Positions 1 through 7,785 of a stretch of DNA of 36,751 nucleotides are shown here, piece after piece. The position numbers were made by a program, and so were the translations under genes. Positions within the stretch are counted from its first letter, which is position 1. Every line of letters begins with the position of its first letter. The DNA is from Sulfuritalea sp. (lineage in GTDB: Bacteria > Pseudomonadota > Gammaproteobacteria > Burkholderiales > Rhodocyclaceae). The stretch covers positions 1 to 36,751 of the forward strand of contig JALNZB010000034.1 in NCBI GenBank assembly GCA_023229545.1, read 5' to 3'. The notes beneath the pieces are model-generated. The model did no database searches and had not been told where the DNA came from. It saw only the letters and a list, made by a program, of their open reading frames with translations.

Positions 1-107
1 TCTAGATCATAAGAATACATGGAGTGGTCGTGGTCGAGCACCTCTCTGGGTGGCTGCTAGCGGATTGCCGCTGGAGAAACTGCTCATCAAGAAATAACTT
101 CGCTGCT
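1..107. other. Window edge, no gene recognised
   Basis: This stretch lies downstream of the MORN-repeat gene on the minus strand and reaches the window edge. I see no convincing coding frame, RNA gene or T-rich terminator hairpin in it. The plus-strand open frame that starts here runs antisense through the MORN gene and has no recognisable protein features. Confidence 0.4.
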
Positions 108-812
108 TCATGGACAAGGTTCCCAACTCTGCGCCTTGTCCCAGAAACTGCCACCTGCGGCAACCGTCGTGCCCGCCACGAGGACCGGCACGGCGCGATC
201 TACCTGCACCTCGATCGTCATCCGGTCAGGATCGGTATTGATTACCAGACCACGAATGCGTTCCTTCGCGCCGATACCGAGATCGAGTTCGCGACAGATC
301 GTCGCGCCTTTTTTCACTACTGCCGCACGCAGCGCCGCCTGGTGTCGGCCACGCTGGATCGCCATGGCGGTCGGCGGCCCTGTCATCAGGTCATTTTGCC
401 AGGTGCCTTCGTAGCGTTCGCCGCTTGCCCATTGATAGCTGCCTTGTCCATGGCGGCGATCATTCTTGTAGTCGCCGAGATAGCTGTCGCCTGCGTTGGC
501 CGCTTGTGCGCCCCATAGGTACACACCGCGGCCTTCCTTCCTGTCTTCGACAAAATCGCCGACATAGCGGTCGCCCCATGGCCATACTTTGACACCGCGG
601 CCATGCTTGTGACCAGCCTTGAATTCGCCGACATATTCCGCTGAACCTTTGGCAGCACCCAATCCTTCGGCATAGCCATCACGATTGCAAGCGCCGCTGA
701 AGGCGATGCGCAATTCCGGATCATGCACCCGGCATCCATCGGCGGCGCTCGCTGTGGCGCTAGCCGCCAGCATGAATGCCGCCCCTAGTATCGCGATTGA
801 CTGTTTCAGCAT
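108..812 (-). CDS. Secreted MORN-repeat protein
   Basis: The protein has 234 residues. It starts with a typical signal peptide (about residues 1-23, ending ASA before ADGC), so it should be exported. At least four MORN-type repeats follow, beginning near Y60 (YVGEF...HGRGV), Y83 (YVGDF...EGRGV), Y111 (YLGDY...HGQG) and Y134 (YEGTW). The last ~80 residues are not repeats and I do not recognise them. I chose the second ATG because the signal peptide then starts at MLKQS and AGGA lies just upstream; a start six codons earlier is possible. It follows the YjbH-PAP2 gene by 22 bases on the same strand, so the two are probably cotranscribed. MORN repeats often bind membranes or proteins, but the function here is unknown. 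A role in envelope or polysaccharide assembly is only inferred from the neighbours. Confidence 0.8.
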   Translation of the reverse strand: MLKQSIAILGAAFMLAASATASAADGCRVHDPELRIAFSGACNRDGYAEGLGAAKGSAEYVGEFKAGHKHGRGVKVWPWGDRYVGDFVEDRKEGRGVYLWGAQAANAGDSYLGDYKNDRRHGQGSYQWASGERYEGTWQNDLMTGPPTAMAIQRGRHQAALRAAVVKKGATICRELDLGIGAKERIRGLVINTDPDRMTIEVQVDRAVPVLVAGTTVAAGGSFWDKAQSWEPCP

Positions 813-834
813 GTCCTGTTTTCTCCGCAATGCG

Positions 835-3729
835 TCAGTGGAACGTCCACGAGGCGGTAACGTTGCCCGGCGTGATCGCCACCGTGGCGCCGTCTTCGTC
901 GCGCCGGCGCCATTCCCAGAACAGCGATCCCAGCCCGTAGCCGAGCACGCTGCTGGCCACGGTGTCGGACACCCAGTGCTTGTTGCCCGAAACTCGTGCC
1001 AGATTGGTCAGCGCCGCCACGCCGTAAAGCCACGGCGCATGGTATTCCTTGGCAAAGGGTGTCGTGACAGCCCACATCAGGGTCGTTGTATTTGACGGCA
1101 TCGAACTGTCGCTGCGGCTTGCGGCATTGAAGTCACGCGCGCCCTTGCCTTCGCTCGGGCGCGAGCGATGAATTGCATATTTCAGGGCTTCGCTGGCCAG
1201 ATAGCCGATGCTTCCGGCCTGTATTGCTGCAAAGCCGGTATCCGCGAGACGCCGGTCGCGGCCGTCGACGGCCACGGCAAGCGCCGCGCCGCCCGCCGCA
1301 AAGGGCAGCAGATTGCCGATATTCCGCGCATAACGGACAACGCGATTTTCGCCATACTTGTCGGCAAAACTGAGCCCGCGATTGTCCAGCGCGGTGCTTG
1401 CGGCAATGGCGCCCAGCCCCAGGCCGATTTTGCCCCAGGCCGGGACCGAAGCCAGCCATGCACCGAAGTTGCCTGCATCGTCGCGGGCAATCTTTAGCAG
1501 GGGCCTCTCGTGCACGCCGCGGCCGGTTCCGAGCGAGGGCAGGTTGTAGTCGTCATCGACGTCGCCGAAACGTGAAAGGCCGTCATGATCCTCGCGGTCG
1601 ATCAGGGGTTTTTCCATCATCCGGTAAAGGTCATTTGGCGAATCGACCGTCTTGCCGACATCGCGATTCCATTCCGCCAGAGCAAGGCTGCCGCGCGCTC
1701 TCGAATCCTTGGGCATCATGATTTCGAATGGAATATTAAGGAATACGCCCTTGTCCTTGTATGGCTTGCCGGTACTGCCCGATGCGGTCAAGTCCTGATT
1801 GTCCGTTACCGTCAGCCAGCCGCCGAGTTCCATGCCGCTGGTAAAGCGTCGCGACATCTCGATCCGGGCGCCGACATCCCGTGCGAGAAATTTTCCCGCG
1901 CGCACGCTGGTCTTGAACCCCATTGGAAACCGGTAATGCAAGGATCCCAGCGCGGTGACCGTGGAATAGGACTGATGTTTCAGCCAACCCGAAAAATCGC
2001 GCTGACGCACGGCATCGACAGCGACATCGGCTGCCCAGTGTGCATTCTCGGGCATGTAGAGAACCTGGCCGCCCACCCCGGAAAACATCATTTCGTAAAT
2101 GCCGGCCGAAACACGTCCGTACCAGCGCGGTGCCAAATGGTAATACTGACTCACCGTAAACCGGTCGAGACGAAGACGGCTGGCCTTGATGTAGCGCGAG
2201 ACATCGGTGCGCACATGCGGCAACAGGCTGTTGTTGCTGTTTGCCAGCGCTGCTTCCTGAAAGGTATCGTATAGCCTCAGGTTGGCGCCGGTATCGAGAA
2301 AAAGGTTGTCGCCGAGGCGCTTGCTCCATGCGAGTTCGGAAAATACCTGAAACTGATAAAAGCCGCTCGGGTCGTTGACGACCGAGCCCAGTTTGAATGG
2401 AATGAGTTCGAACGAGCCCAGATCGCGATCGCGCCGTCGGAGCGCCAGCACGTGACCGGACTCATCATCGCTCATCGACGAGGTGATGAAGGGGCGTTCT
2501 CGCTCTTCATCAAAGCCGGTCAATGGAGTTTCTGCGCCTGCATCCCGCTTTGCCGATTGCTTCAGGTGTGGCACCGCTTCTGCGTAGCGAATATCGACGG
2601 TCTCGGCCAGATCGCGGCGTGTAATCTGGCCGTTGAAATAGCGACGCAAACGATCGAGATCAAAAAATGCATAAGTGACCACCGGCAGCGGTCCTTGCAG
2701 GTAGGTGATCCGTATCTCGCGCGTTTCCAGCGGGGACAGCAGCAGGGCAATACGCGCTGCCCGTCCCACGGCGCGTGCCATCTGCGATATGCGCGGATGG
2801 CCAAGCTGCAGGTGTAGGACGCCGTCGTCGCCCATGCGAATGGCCACGCCGCCGAATTCCTCGGCATCCAGCGCGCGACGCAGAGTCCGTTCGGGGCCGC
2901 CGGCTTGCCACTGGGCCAGGCTGGGACGGGCTGTGAGACGGGCATAAGGTTCCGGCTCGTTGAACTTGGGCAGAAATTCACGTTTGTTGAGGGGCACCTG
3001 AACAAAGGTGTTCAGACTCCACTCATTGCCTTGGTGCGATGCCTGGACGCCCAACCACTCGTGACGATATTCGATCCCGACGCTGGTATTGCCGCGTCGT
3101 TGATCGATGCGGCTGGTGGCGACATTCGGTTCTTTTGAATAATCGATGGGATCGCGCTCAGCTACCAGCGCAAGCTCGTCGTTCAGTTTGAGTCGGGCGC
3201 CACCAAACACACCCGCCAGACGGTTTCTGCTAACGGTGCCTCCAGTATCCGTTGCACCGAGCGGAGTCAGTGTCTTGCGGCCATAGCCGAGAGAAACATC
3301 GAGCGAATCGGTCAGGCGCTTGCTGCCGACAATGTATTCGGCTCCGAACAGCCGAGTGCCGATGAAGTCCTGCGCTCCGATGGCTACTTCGGGAAGCCAC
3401 TCACTCTCCGACCAGAGGCGCAGCTTGATGTCGGCGCGCTTGTCCTTGTTGTCTCCATAGTCGCTGTTGGGGCCGAACGCTGCCGGTGTATACATGATGC
3501 GCCGACCACTAAGCGTGAGTTCCATGAAGGGCAAGACCGTCAGATTGCCGTAAAGACTTACGTACGGTCGCGCATAACTGAAACCCAGGGTCCATGTTCC
3601 ATCGGGTTCGATTCGTGCCGATGGCATATTGATCAGTCCGGTCTGTCCGCTGGTGCTCGGTTCGCCATGGGCCATGGACGCTACCGCAACACCAAAAGCG
3701 AGGACGAGCGCCTGACGGGAAAATGACAT
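835..3729 (-). CDS. YjbH/GfcD-like protein fused to PAP2-like domain
   Basis: The protein has 964 residues and a signal peptide (about 1-22, ending AHG). The region after it (SGQTGLINMPSARI, then many alternating strands) resembles the YjbH/GfcD family (DUF940), outer-membrane proteins of exopolysaccharide loci that are about 700 residues long in E. coli. The last ~200 residues look like a type-2 phosphatidic acid phosphatase (PAP2): motif C1 KX6RP at K850-P858 and motif C3 RX5HX3D at R912-H918-D922. Motif C2, normally PSGH, reads PSNT at 878-881, so the general-acid His is absent while the C3 nucleophile His remains. The fused domain may be weakly active or only structural. No clear ribosome binding site is visible before the ATG. 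The gene follows a YjbE-like gene across an intrinsic terminator. The domain assignment is good; the function in polysaccharide secretion is inferred from the family. Confidence 0.8.
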   Translation of the reverse strand: MSFSRQALVLAFGVAVASMAHGEPSTSGQTGLINMPSARIEPDGTWTLGFSYARPYVSLYGNLTVLPFMELTLSGRRIMYTPAAFGPNSDYGDNKDKRADIKLRLWSESEWLPEVAIGAQDFIGTRLFGAEYIVGSKRLTDSLDVSLGYGRKTLTPLGATDTGGTVSRNRLAGVFGGARLKLNDELALVAERDPIDYSKEPNVATSRIDQRRGNTSVGIEYRHEWLGVQASHQGNEWSLNTFVQVPLNKREFLPKFNEPEPYARLTARPSLAQWQAGGPERTLRRALDAEEFGGVAIRMGDDGVLHLQLGHPRISQMARAVGRAARIALLLSPLETREIRITYLQGPLPVVTYAFFDLDRLRRYFNGQITRRDLAETVDIRYAEAVPHLKQSAKRDAGAETPLTGFDEERERPFITSSMSDDESGHVLALRRRDRDLGSFELIPFKLGSVVNDPSGFYQFQVFSELAWSKRLGDNLFLDTGANLRLYDTFQEAALANSNNSLLPHVRTDVSRYIKASRLRLDRFTVSQYYHLAPRWYGRVSAGIYEMMFSGVGGQVLYMPENAHWAADVAVDAVRQRDFSGWLKHQSYSTVTALGSLHYRFPMGFKTSVRAGKFLARDVGARIEMSRRFTSGMELGGWLTVTDNQDLTASGSTGKPYKDKGVFLNIPFEIMMPKDSRARGSLALAEWNRDVGKTVDSPNDLYRMMEKPLIDREDHDGLSRFGDVDDDYNLPSLGTGRGVHERPLLKIARDDAGNFGAWLASVPAWGKIGLGLGAIAASTALDNRGLSFADKYGENRVVRYARNIGNLLPFAAGGAALAVAVDGRDRRLADTGFAAIQAGSIGYLASEALKYAIHRSRPSEGKGARDFNAASRSDSSMPSNTTTLMWAVTTPFAKEYHAPWLYGVAALTNLARVSGNKHWVSDTVASSVLGYGLGSLFWEWRRRDEDGATVAITPGNVTASWTFH

Positions 3730-3788
3730 GGTGGTAGCGAAGTGGGAAACCCCGGGATAGAGCCGGGCAGGGAACTATGGATTGTGCC

Positions 3789-3816
3789 AAAAAGAAAGCC
3801 CGCTCGCGCGGGCTTT
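3789..3816 (-). terminator. Intrinsic terminator between YjbE-like and YjbH-PAP2 genes
   Basis: A perfect 9-bp stem (AAAGCCCGC with GCGGGCTTT) and a 4-base loop are followed on the minus strand by CTTTTT. It lies 24 bases after the YjbE-like stop and 60 bases before the YjbH-PAP2 start. It should end most transcripts after the small gene and let only read-through reach the large one, unless the large gene has its own promoter. Confidence 0.8.
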
Positions 3817-3839
3817 ACCGAGAACGAACTGCGAAAGTA

Positions 3840-4235
3840 TTAGTGGTGCACTGTTGCAGTAGTGTGCGAGGTCGTCTCCGTGGTACTGCTTGCCGCTGCC
3901 GCCACGGCTACTACAGCCGCAGCAACCGCTGCTATCGTACCAACAGCAACACCGCCCACAGCCACCCCTGCAGCAGCCGCTCCGGCGGCGGCACCGCCTG
4001 CTGCCCCAGCCGCTCCAGCGCCACCGGCTGCGCCTGCACCACCTGCTCCAGCACCACCCGCTCCAGCACCGCCTCCAGCAGCACTGCCGGCGCTTGATGC
4101 CGTTCCCGTACTACTGGCTGACGCAGTACCACTCTTACCAGCAGCACCAGCGCCCTGGGCCGCGCCTTGGGCCTGCGCATATGCCTGACCGACCACCATC
4201 AACATGGCTACCAAAATTGCAGAAGCTCGTTTCAT
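3840..4235 (-). CDS. YjbE/GfcA-like Gly/Ala-rich secreted protein
   Basis: The protein has 131 residues: a signal peptide (about 1-20, ending AYA), a long low-complexity Gly/Ala/Ser stretch, a hydrophobic Ala/Val segment, and a Thr/Ser/His-rich tail (TTETTSHTTATVHH). Small proteins of this composition (YjbE, GfcA) are the first genes of the E. coli yjbEFGH and gfcABCDE exopolysaccharide loci. Here it precedes a YjbH-like gene, which supports the match despite the weak information in such a biased sequence. AGGGAG about eight bases before the ATG is a good ribosome binding site. The equivalents of YjbF and YjbG are not between the two genes. The antisense frame is a Pro/Ala-rich shadow. Function unknown; probably a surface or matrix component or assembly aid. 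Confidence 0.7.
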   Translation of the reverse strand: MKRASAILVAMLMVVGQAYAQAQGAAQGAGAAGKSGTASASSTGTASSAGSAAGGGAGAGGAGAGGAGAAGGAGAAGAAGGAAAGAAAAGVAVGGVAVGTIAAVAAAVVAVAAAASSTTETTSHTTATVHH

Positions 4236-4404
4236 TTGTTTATCTCCCTACATGAAGAATCGATCAGAAAAAGAAGTGCACAACTCCATTGGATCATAAT
4301 GGTACAAGCTGCACAACCGAAAAACAAATAAAAATTTTCGTCAGAATCGAAAATGGGTGAATGGAAATATGCCTAAAGATATAGCCGTAATGCTGTGCAA
4401 CTAA
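4236..4404 (-). promoter_or_regulatory. AT-rich leader/promoter region of the YjbE-like gene
   Basis: These 169 bases are much richer in A and T than their surroundings and separate the foldase gene from the YjbE-like gene. A 7-bp inverted repeat (ATTTTCG, 7-base spacer, CGAAAAT; 4335-4355) could be an operator or a weak AT-rich hairpin for the foldase transcript. I could not settle on a -35/-10 pair; TATGAT on the minus strand, close to the gene, is a candidate -10. Confidence 0.35.
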
Positions 4405-5211
4405 TTATTCAACCTTGGCCTTTGCCCGCAGTTCCTCGATGTGCTTTTGCACCATGCGCTGCTGAAGCTGTTGGCTGATCTGGCCTTTGGCCTCGTCCAT
4501 CGTCGGCAGTTTGAGATCGCGGGTGTCATCAAGCTGGATGATGTGCCAGCCAAAGTCACTCTTCACTGGGGTTTCGGTAAACTTGCCTTTTTCCAGTTTG
4601 GTCATGGCAGCCGAGAAGGGCGGGACGAAAGAGGCCGGGTTGGCCCAACCTAGATCGCCACCGCGATCCTTGGAGCCTGGATCCTTGGATGCCTTGGCCA
4701 GATCCTCGAACTTTTCGCCCTTCTTCAACTTCTCAATGATCGCCTTGGCTTCATCTTCCTTCTCAACCAGGACGTGGCGGGCCTTGTACTCCTTGTTGCC
4801 GAGCTTGGCTTTGATGTTCTCATATTCCTTCTTGATCTGATCCTCGGTGACGGGGTGGCTACGCACGTAGTCGTTGAGGTAGGCGCCGATCAGCACGCCC
4901 TGACGGGCCAGGTCCATCTGGCCTTGCACTTCAGGCTTCTTGTCGAAGCCCTTCTTGACGGATTCCTGCGTCAGAATTTCGCGCCGGACGAGTTCTTCCC
5001 TTACGGCCTTGCGCAGGTCGGGGGAGTCGGGTTGACCTTGGGCCGTCTGACCGGCGATCAGCGCGTCGGCGCGAACCTTCGGAATGGTCTTGCCATTGAC
5101 GGTGGCGAATGTCGCGGATTCTGCCTTGTCTTTCTTCTGGGCCAAGGCAGGAGTTGCGCCTACCGATACGGCGAAGGCTAGCAGGAGGGCGTGACGGAGA
5201 GTGCGATTCAT
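4405..5211 (-). CDS. Periplasmic parvulin-type peptidyl-prolyl isomerase
   Basis: The protein has 268 residues. A signal peptide (about 1-24, ending ALA) directs it to the periplasm. An N-terminal SurA/PrsA-like helical chaperone region (about 30-135) is followed by one parvulin rotamase domain (about 141-230; EYKARHVLV at the start, DLGW in the middle, FGWHIIQLD at the end). The C terminus is Gln/Lys-rich and helical. It should catalyse cis-trans isomerisation of prolyl bonds and help fold exported proteins. It is the last gene of yciB-yciI-bolA-foldase, an order I know from betaproteobacteria, 32 bases after bolA. CAGGAAC before the ATG is a clear ribosome binding site. The family is certain; the client proteins are unknown. 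Confidence 0.9.
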   Translation of the reverse strand: MNRTLRHALLLAFAVSVGATPALAQKKDKAESATFATVNGKTIPKVRADALIAGQTAQGQPDSPDLRKAVREELVRREILTQESVKKGFDKKPEVQGQMDLARQGVLIGAYLNDYVRSHPVTEDQIKKEYENIKAKLGNKEYKARHVLVEKEDEAKAIIEKLKKGEKFEDLAKASKDPGSKDRGGDLGWANPASFVPPFSAAMTKLEKGKFTETPVKSDFGWHIIQLDDTRDLKLPTMDEAKGQISQQLQQRMVQKHIEELRAKAKVE

Positions 5212-5243
5212 TTTTGTTCCTGAATTGTGTTTGGCGGGAATTG

Positions 5244-5504
5244 TCAGTTTTCGTCCGGGGTTCTTGCGGTAATGCTGAGCGCGTGAATTTTCCGCTTCAT
5301 CAGCGAGCCCAGCGCATCATACACCAAGCGGTGCCTTTCCATTGTCCTGCACTGGGCGAAATGCGACGAGACGATGTTCAGCCGAAAGTGGCCGCCGCCT
5401 CCGGCACCGGCGTGGCCGGCATGCTGTGCCGAGTCGTCGGCAATCTCGATGGCGACCGGTTCGAGCGCGGCAAGTCTTGCGCGCATGGCATCGATGACGC
5501 TCAT
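5244..5504 (-). CDS. bolA: BolA family protein
   Basis: The protein has 86 residues, close to the usual BolA size. The start MSVIDAMRARL overlaps the yciI stop by ATGA, which decides the start over longer versions. Typical BolA features are the N-terminal helix, the HFRLNIVSSHF strand-turn, and RHRLVYDALGSLM, which holds the conserved His (H58). A Gly/His-rich insertion (HAGHAGAGGGGH, 28-39) lies in the loop that in other BolA proteins helps bind an iron-sulfur cluster with a monothiol glutaredoxin. BolA proteins act in iron-sulfur handling and in stress or shape regulation. It sits third in the yciB-yciI-bolA-foldase operon. Confidence 0.9.
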   Translation of the reverse strand: MSVIDAMRARLAALEPVAIEIADDSAQHAGHAGAGGGGHFRLNIVSSHFAQCRTMERHRLVYDALGSLMKRKIHALSITARTPDEN

Positions 5505-5806
5505 GAGCCGGGCAATACCTGTTTGAAGGGGCGCACCGTGACGCGGCCATAAACACCGGCGGCGACATAAGGATCGGCGTCGGCCCATGCCTGCGCTGCG
5601 GCAAGCGAGTCGAACTCGGCGACAATCAAGCTGCCGGAAAAGCCCGCCGGCCCGGGATCCGCGCTGTCAATCGCGGGAAACGGCCCCGCCAGGAGCATGC
5701 GCCCGGCGGCTTCCAGCTCGGTCAGGCGAGCCAGGTGGGCAGGGCGGGCGGCGAGGCGTTGTTGAAGACTGTTCGGCACGTCTTCGCCGACGATGGCGTA
5801 GAGCAT
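5501..5806 (-). CDS. yciI: YciI family protein (YCII domain)
   Basis: The protein has 101 residues. It begins MLYAIVGEDVPNSL and carries the YCII pattern: R21-P22-A23-H24-L25, a GPF segment at 41-43, and the C-terminal block with DPYVAAGVYGRVTVRPF. YCII proteins are small ferredoxin-like-fold proteins of uncertain function, some of them dehydrochlorinase-like. The start overlaps the yciB stop (TGATG) and the end overlaps the bolA start (ATGA), so translation is probably coupled. The same gene order is usual in betaproteobacteria. Confidence 0.9.
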   Translation of the reverse strand: MLYAIVGEDVPNSLQQRLAARPAHLARLTELEAAGRMLLAGPFPAIDSADPGPAGFSGSLIVAEFDSLAAAQAWADADPYVAAGVYGRVTVRPFKQVLPGS

Positions 5807-6381
5807 CAGGGTTTCTCCGATGGGTTGTCCGGCTGAGGGGATGGTGGTTCCTCTTCCTCTGGAATGTATTTCGCCAGCACGATGCTCTGGAGAACGATGA
5901 AGAAAATCATCAATCCCATGCCGCCGAAGAGCTTGAAGCTGACCCAGGTGTCGGTGCTGAAGTTGAACGCCACGTACAGGTTGGCCGCGCCCATCACCGC
6001 AAAAAAGCCCATCCAGGAAAAATTGAGCCGGCTCCAAAGTGCTTCGGGCAGCTCCACTTGTTTTTCAAGCATGGCGCGGATCAGGTTCTTGCCGAAAAAC
6101 CGTGCGGAGCCAAACAGCGTTACCGCGAACAGCCAGTAGAGTACGGTGGGCTTCCACTTGATGAAGGTTTCGTCGTGCAGGATCAATGTCGCGCCGCCGA
6201 ACACCACGACCAGCGCCAGGCTGACCCAGAGCATGGTGTCCACCTTGCCGTGACGGTGCCAGACCCAGCCGATTTGCGCCGCCGTGGCGGCAATCACCAC
6301 GCCGGTGGCGATGTAGATGTCGAACGCCTTGAACGCGGCGAAGAAAAGGATGATCGGAAAGAGGTCGAATAGAAATTTCAT
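5806..6381 (-). CDS. yciB: YciB/IspZ inner-membrane septation protein A
   Basis: The protein has 191 residues and starts MKFLFDLFPIILFFAAF, the classic YciB N terminus. About five hydrophobic segments follow, with HDETFIKWKPTVLYWLF and the RLNFSWMGFFAVMGAANLYVA region typical of the family. It ends in an acidic, Pro-rich tail (PEEEEPPSPQP). YciB is an inner-membrane protein linked to cell elongation, division and envelope integrity. A longer open frame exists upstream but has no YciB-like sequence and would run into dadA. It leads the yciB-yciI-bolA-foldase operon and is divergent from dadA. Confidence 0.93.
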   Translation of the reverse strand: MKFLFDLFPIILFFAAFKAFDIYIATGVVIAATAAQIGWVWHRHGKVDTMLWVSLALVVVFGGATLILHDETFIKWKPTVLYWLFAVTLFGSARFFGKNLIRAMLEKQVELPEALWSRLNFSWMGFFAVMGAANLYVAFNFSTDTWVSFKLFGGMGLMIFFIVLQSIVLAKYIPEEEEPPSPQPDNPSEKP

Positions 6382-6420
6382 GGACGGATTGTAGCGTGCC
6401 GCTCTGTCCGGGGCGCTGAC

Positions 6421-6426
6421 TATAAT
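6421..6426 (+). promoter_or_regulatory. Candidate -10 element for dadA
   Basis: A perfect TATAAT lies 42 bases before the dadA start in the divergent yciB/dadA gap. I see no good -35 at 16-18 bases upstream, so this promoter would be weak or need an activator. The gap is short (87 bases), so the yciB promoter must overlap it. Confidence 0.4.
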
Positions 6427-6468
6427 CCGACCGATGAAAAGCAAGATTGCAAAAGTCAGGATGACGCC

Positions 6469-7722
6469 ATGCGCGTGACGGTGCTCGGCGCGGGCGTGGT
6501 CGGCGTGACCAGCGCGTGGTATCTGGCGGCGGATGGGCACGAGGTCACGGTGATCGAGCGTCAGTCATTGCCGGCACAGGAGACCAGTTTTGCCAATGGC
6601 GGGCAGATATCGGTCAGTCATGCCGAACCCTGGGCCAACCCGAAAACTCCATTGAAGGCGCTGAAATGGATGTGGCGCGAAGATGCTCCCCTGCTTTGGC
6701 GCTGGCGTGCCGATCCGGCGCAATGGGCTTGGGGTTTGCGCTTCCTACGCGAATGTACAGCGGCGCGGGCGCGGGCCAATGTCGGCGCCATCGTCCGTCT
6801 CGGGCTGTCCAGCCGCGTCGCCCTGAAGTCGTTGCGCACGGAACTGGCGCTGGAATACGATCATCTGGAACGCGGCATCCTGCATTTCTATACCGATCCC
6901 CGTGAATTCGAGCATGCGCTGCTGCAAGCGGCGCTGATGCGTGAATATGGTTGCGAACGGATGCCGAAGACGGCGGCGGAATGTCTCGCCATCGAGCCGG
7001 CACTGGCCGACTCGCGAATCCCGGTGATCGGCGGAACCTATACGGCAAGCGATGAGTCGGGCGATGCCAGGCGATTTACCGATTCTCTGGCGCGGCATGC
7101 CACCGCGCGCGGCGTGCGCTTCCGTTATGACGAAACCGTGACAGCCCTGCTGCGCGAAGGCGGTCGGGTGACGGGCGTGCGTCTGGCATCAGGGGAATGT
7201 TTGGGCGCCGATATGACGGTAGTGGCGCTTGGCAGTTATTCGCCCTTGCTGCTGCGACCGCTAGGTGTGCGGCTGCCGGTCTACCCGGCCAAGGGTTATT
7301 CCGCGACGCTGGCGCTGTCCGACGGAGTGGCGGCGCCAACCGTGAGCCTGACCGATGACGGTCACAAGATGGTTTTCTCGCGTCTCGGGCAGTCTCTGCG
7401 CGTGGCGGGCACGGCGGAGTTCAATGGCTATGACACCTCGCTCAATGCGGCGCGCTGCGAAGCGCTGTTGCGCCGCACGCGCGAAATCTTCCCGGCGCTG
7501 GCGGCGGTGAGCAAGGTCGACTACTGGGCTGGTCTGCGGCCCGCGACGCCGAGCAATGTGCCGCTGATCGGCGACATGACCACCGCCGGGCTGGCCGGCC
7601 TGTGGCTCAATACCGGCCACGGCACGCTGGGCTGGACGCTGGCCTGTGGTTCGGCGCGACTGCTTGCGGACTTGGCGGCCGGTCGCGATCCGGGGCTGGA
7701 CGCAGGGCCTTACCGGTTCTGA
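6469..7722 (+). CDS. dadA: D-amino acid dehydrogenase, DadA-like
   Basis: The protein has 417 residues, the usual DadA length. The N terminus MRVTVLGAGVVGVTSAWYL has the FAD-binding GxGxxG (G7-G12), followed by the acidic end of the second strand (VIERQ). The block TSFANGGQISVSHAEPWANP is characteristic of DadA, as is the C-terminal WAGLRPATPSNVPLIG and NTGHGTLGWTLACGS. It oxidises D-amino acids such as D-alanine to 2-oxo acids and passes electrons to the respiratory chain from the inner face of the membrane. AGG eight bases before the ATG supports the start. No alanine racemase gene (dadX) is next to it. It stands alone, divergent from yciB. Confidence 0.92.
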   Translation: MRVTVLGAGVVGVTSAWYLAADGHEVTVIERQSLPAQETSFANGGQISVSHAEPWANPKTPLKALKWMWREDAPLLWRWRADPAQWAWGLRFLRECTAARARANVGAIVRLGLSSRVALKSLRTELALEYDHLERGILHFYTDPREFEHALLQAALMREYGCERMPKTAAECLAIEPALADSRIPVIGGTYTASDESGDARRFTDSLARHATARGVRFRYDETVTALLREGGRVTGVRLASGECLGADMTVVALGSYSPLLLRPLGVRLPVYPAKGYSATLALSDGVAAPTVSLTDDGHKMVFSRLGQSLRVAGTAEFNGYDTSLNAARCEALLRRTREIFPALAAVSKVDYWAGLRPATPSNVPLIGDMTTAGLAGLWLNTGHGTLGWTLACGSARLLADLAAGRDPGLDAGPYRF

Positions 7723-7785
7723 AAATCGCCGTTGCCTGCCGCGAAGCGGAATCCCAGGTACGCAGAGCGCGCCAGCGCCGACTTC

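Noticed and set aside
24..518. Plus-strand open frame at the left edge
   Set aside because: It lies antisense to the MORN repeats and has no signal, domain or ribosome binding site.
3862..4188. Plus-strand Pro/Ala-rich frame opposite the YjbE-like gene
   Set aside because: It is the mirror of a Gly/Ala-rich coding sequence; the minus strand has the signal peptide and ribosome binding site.
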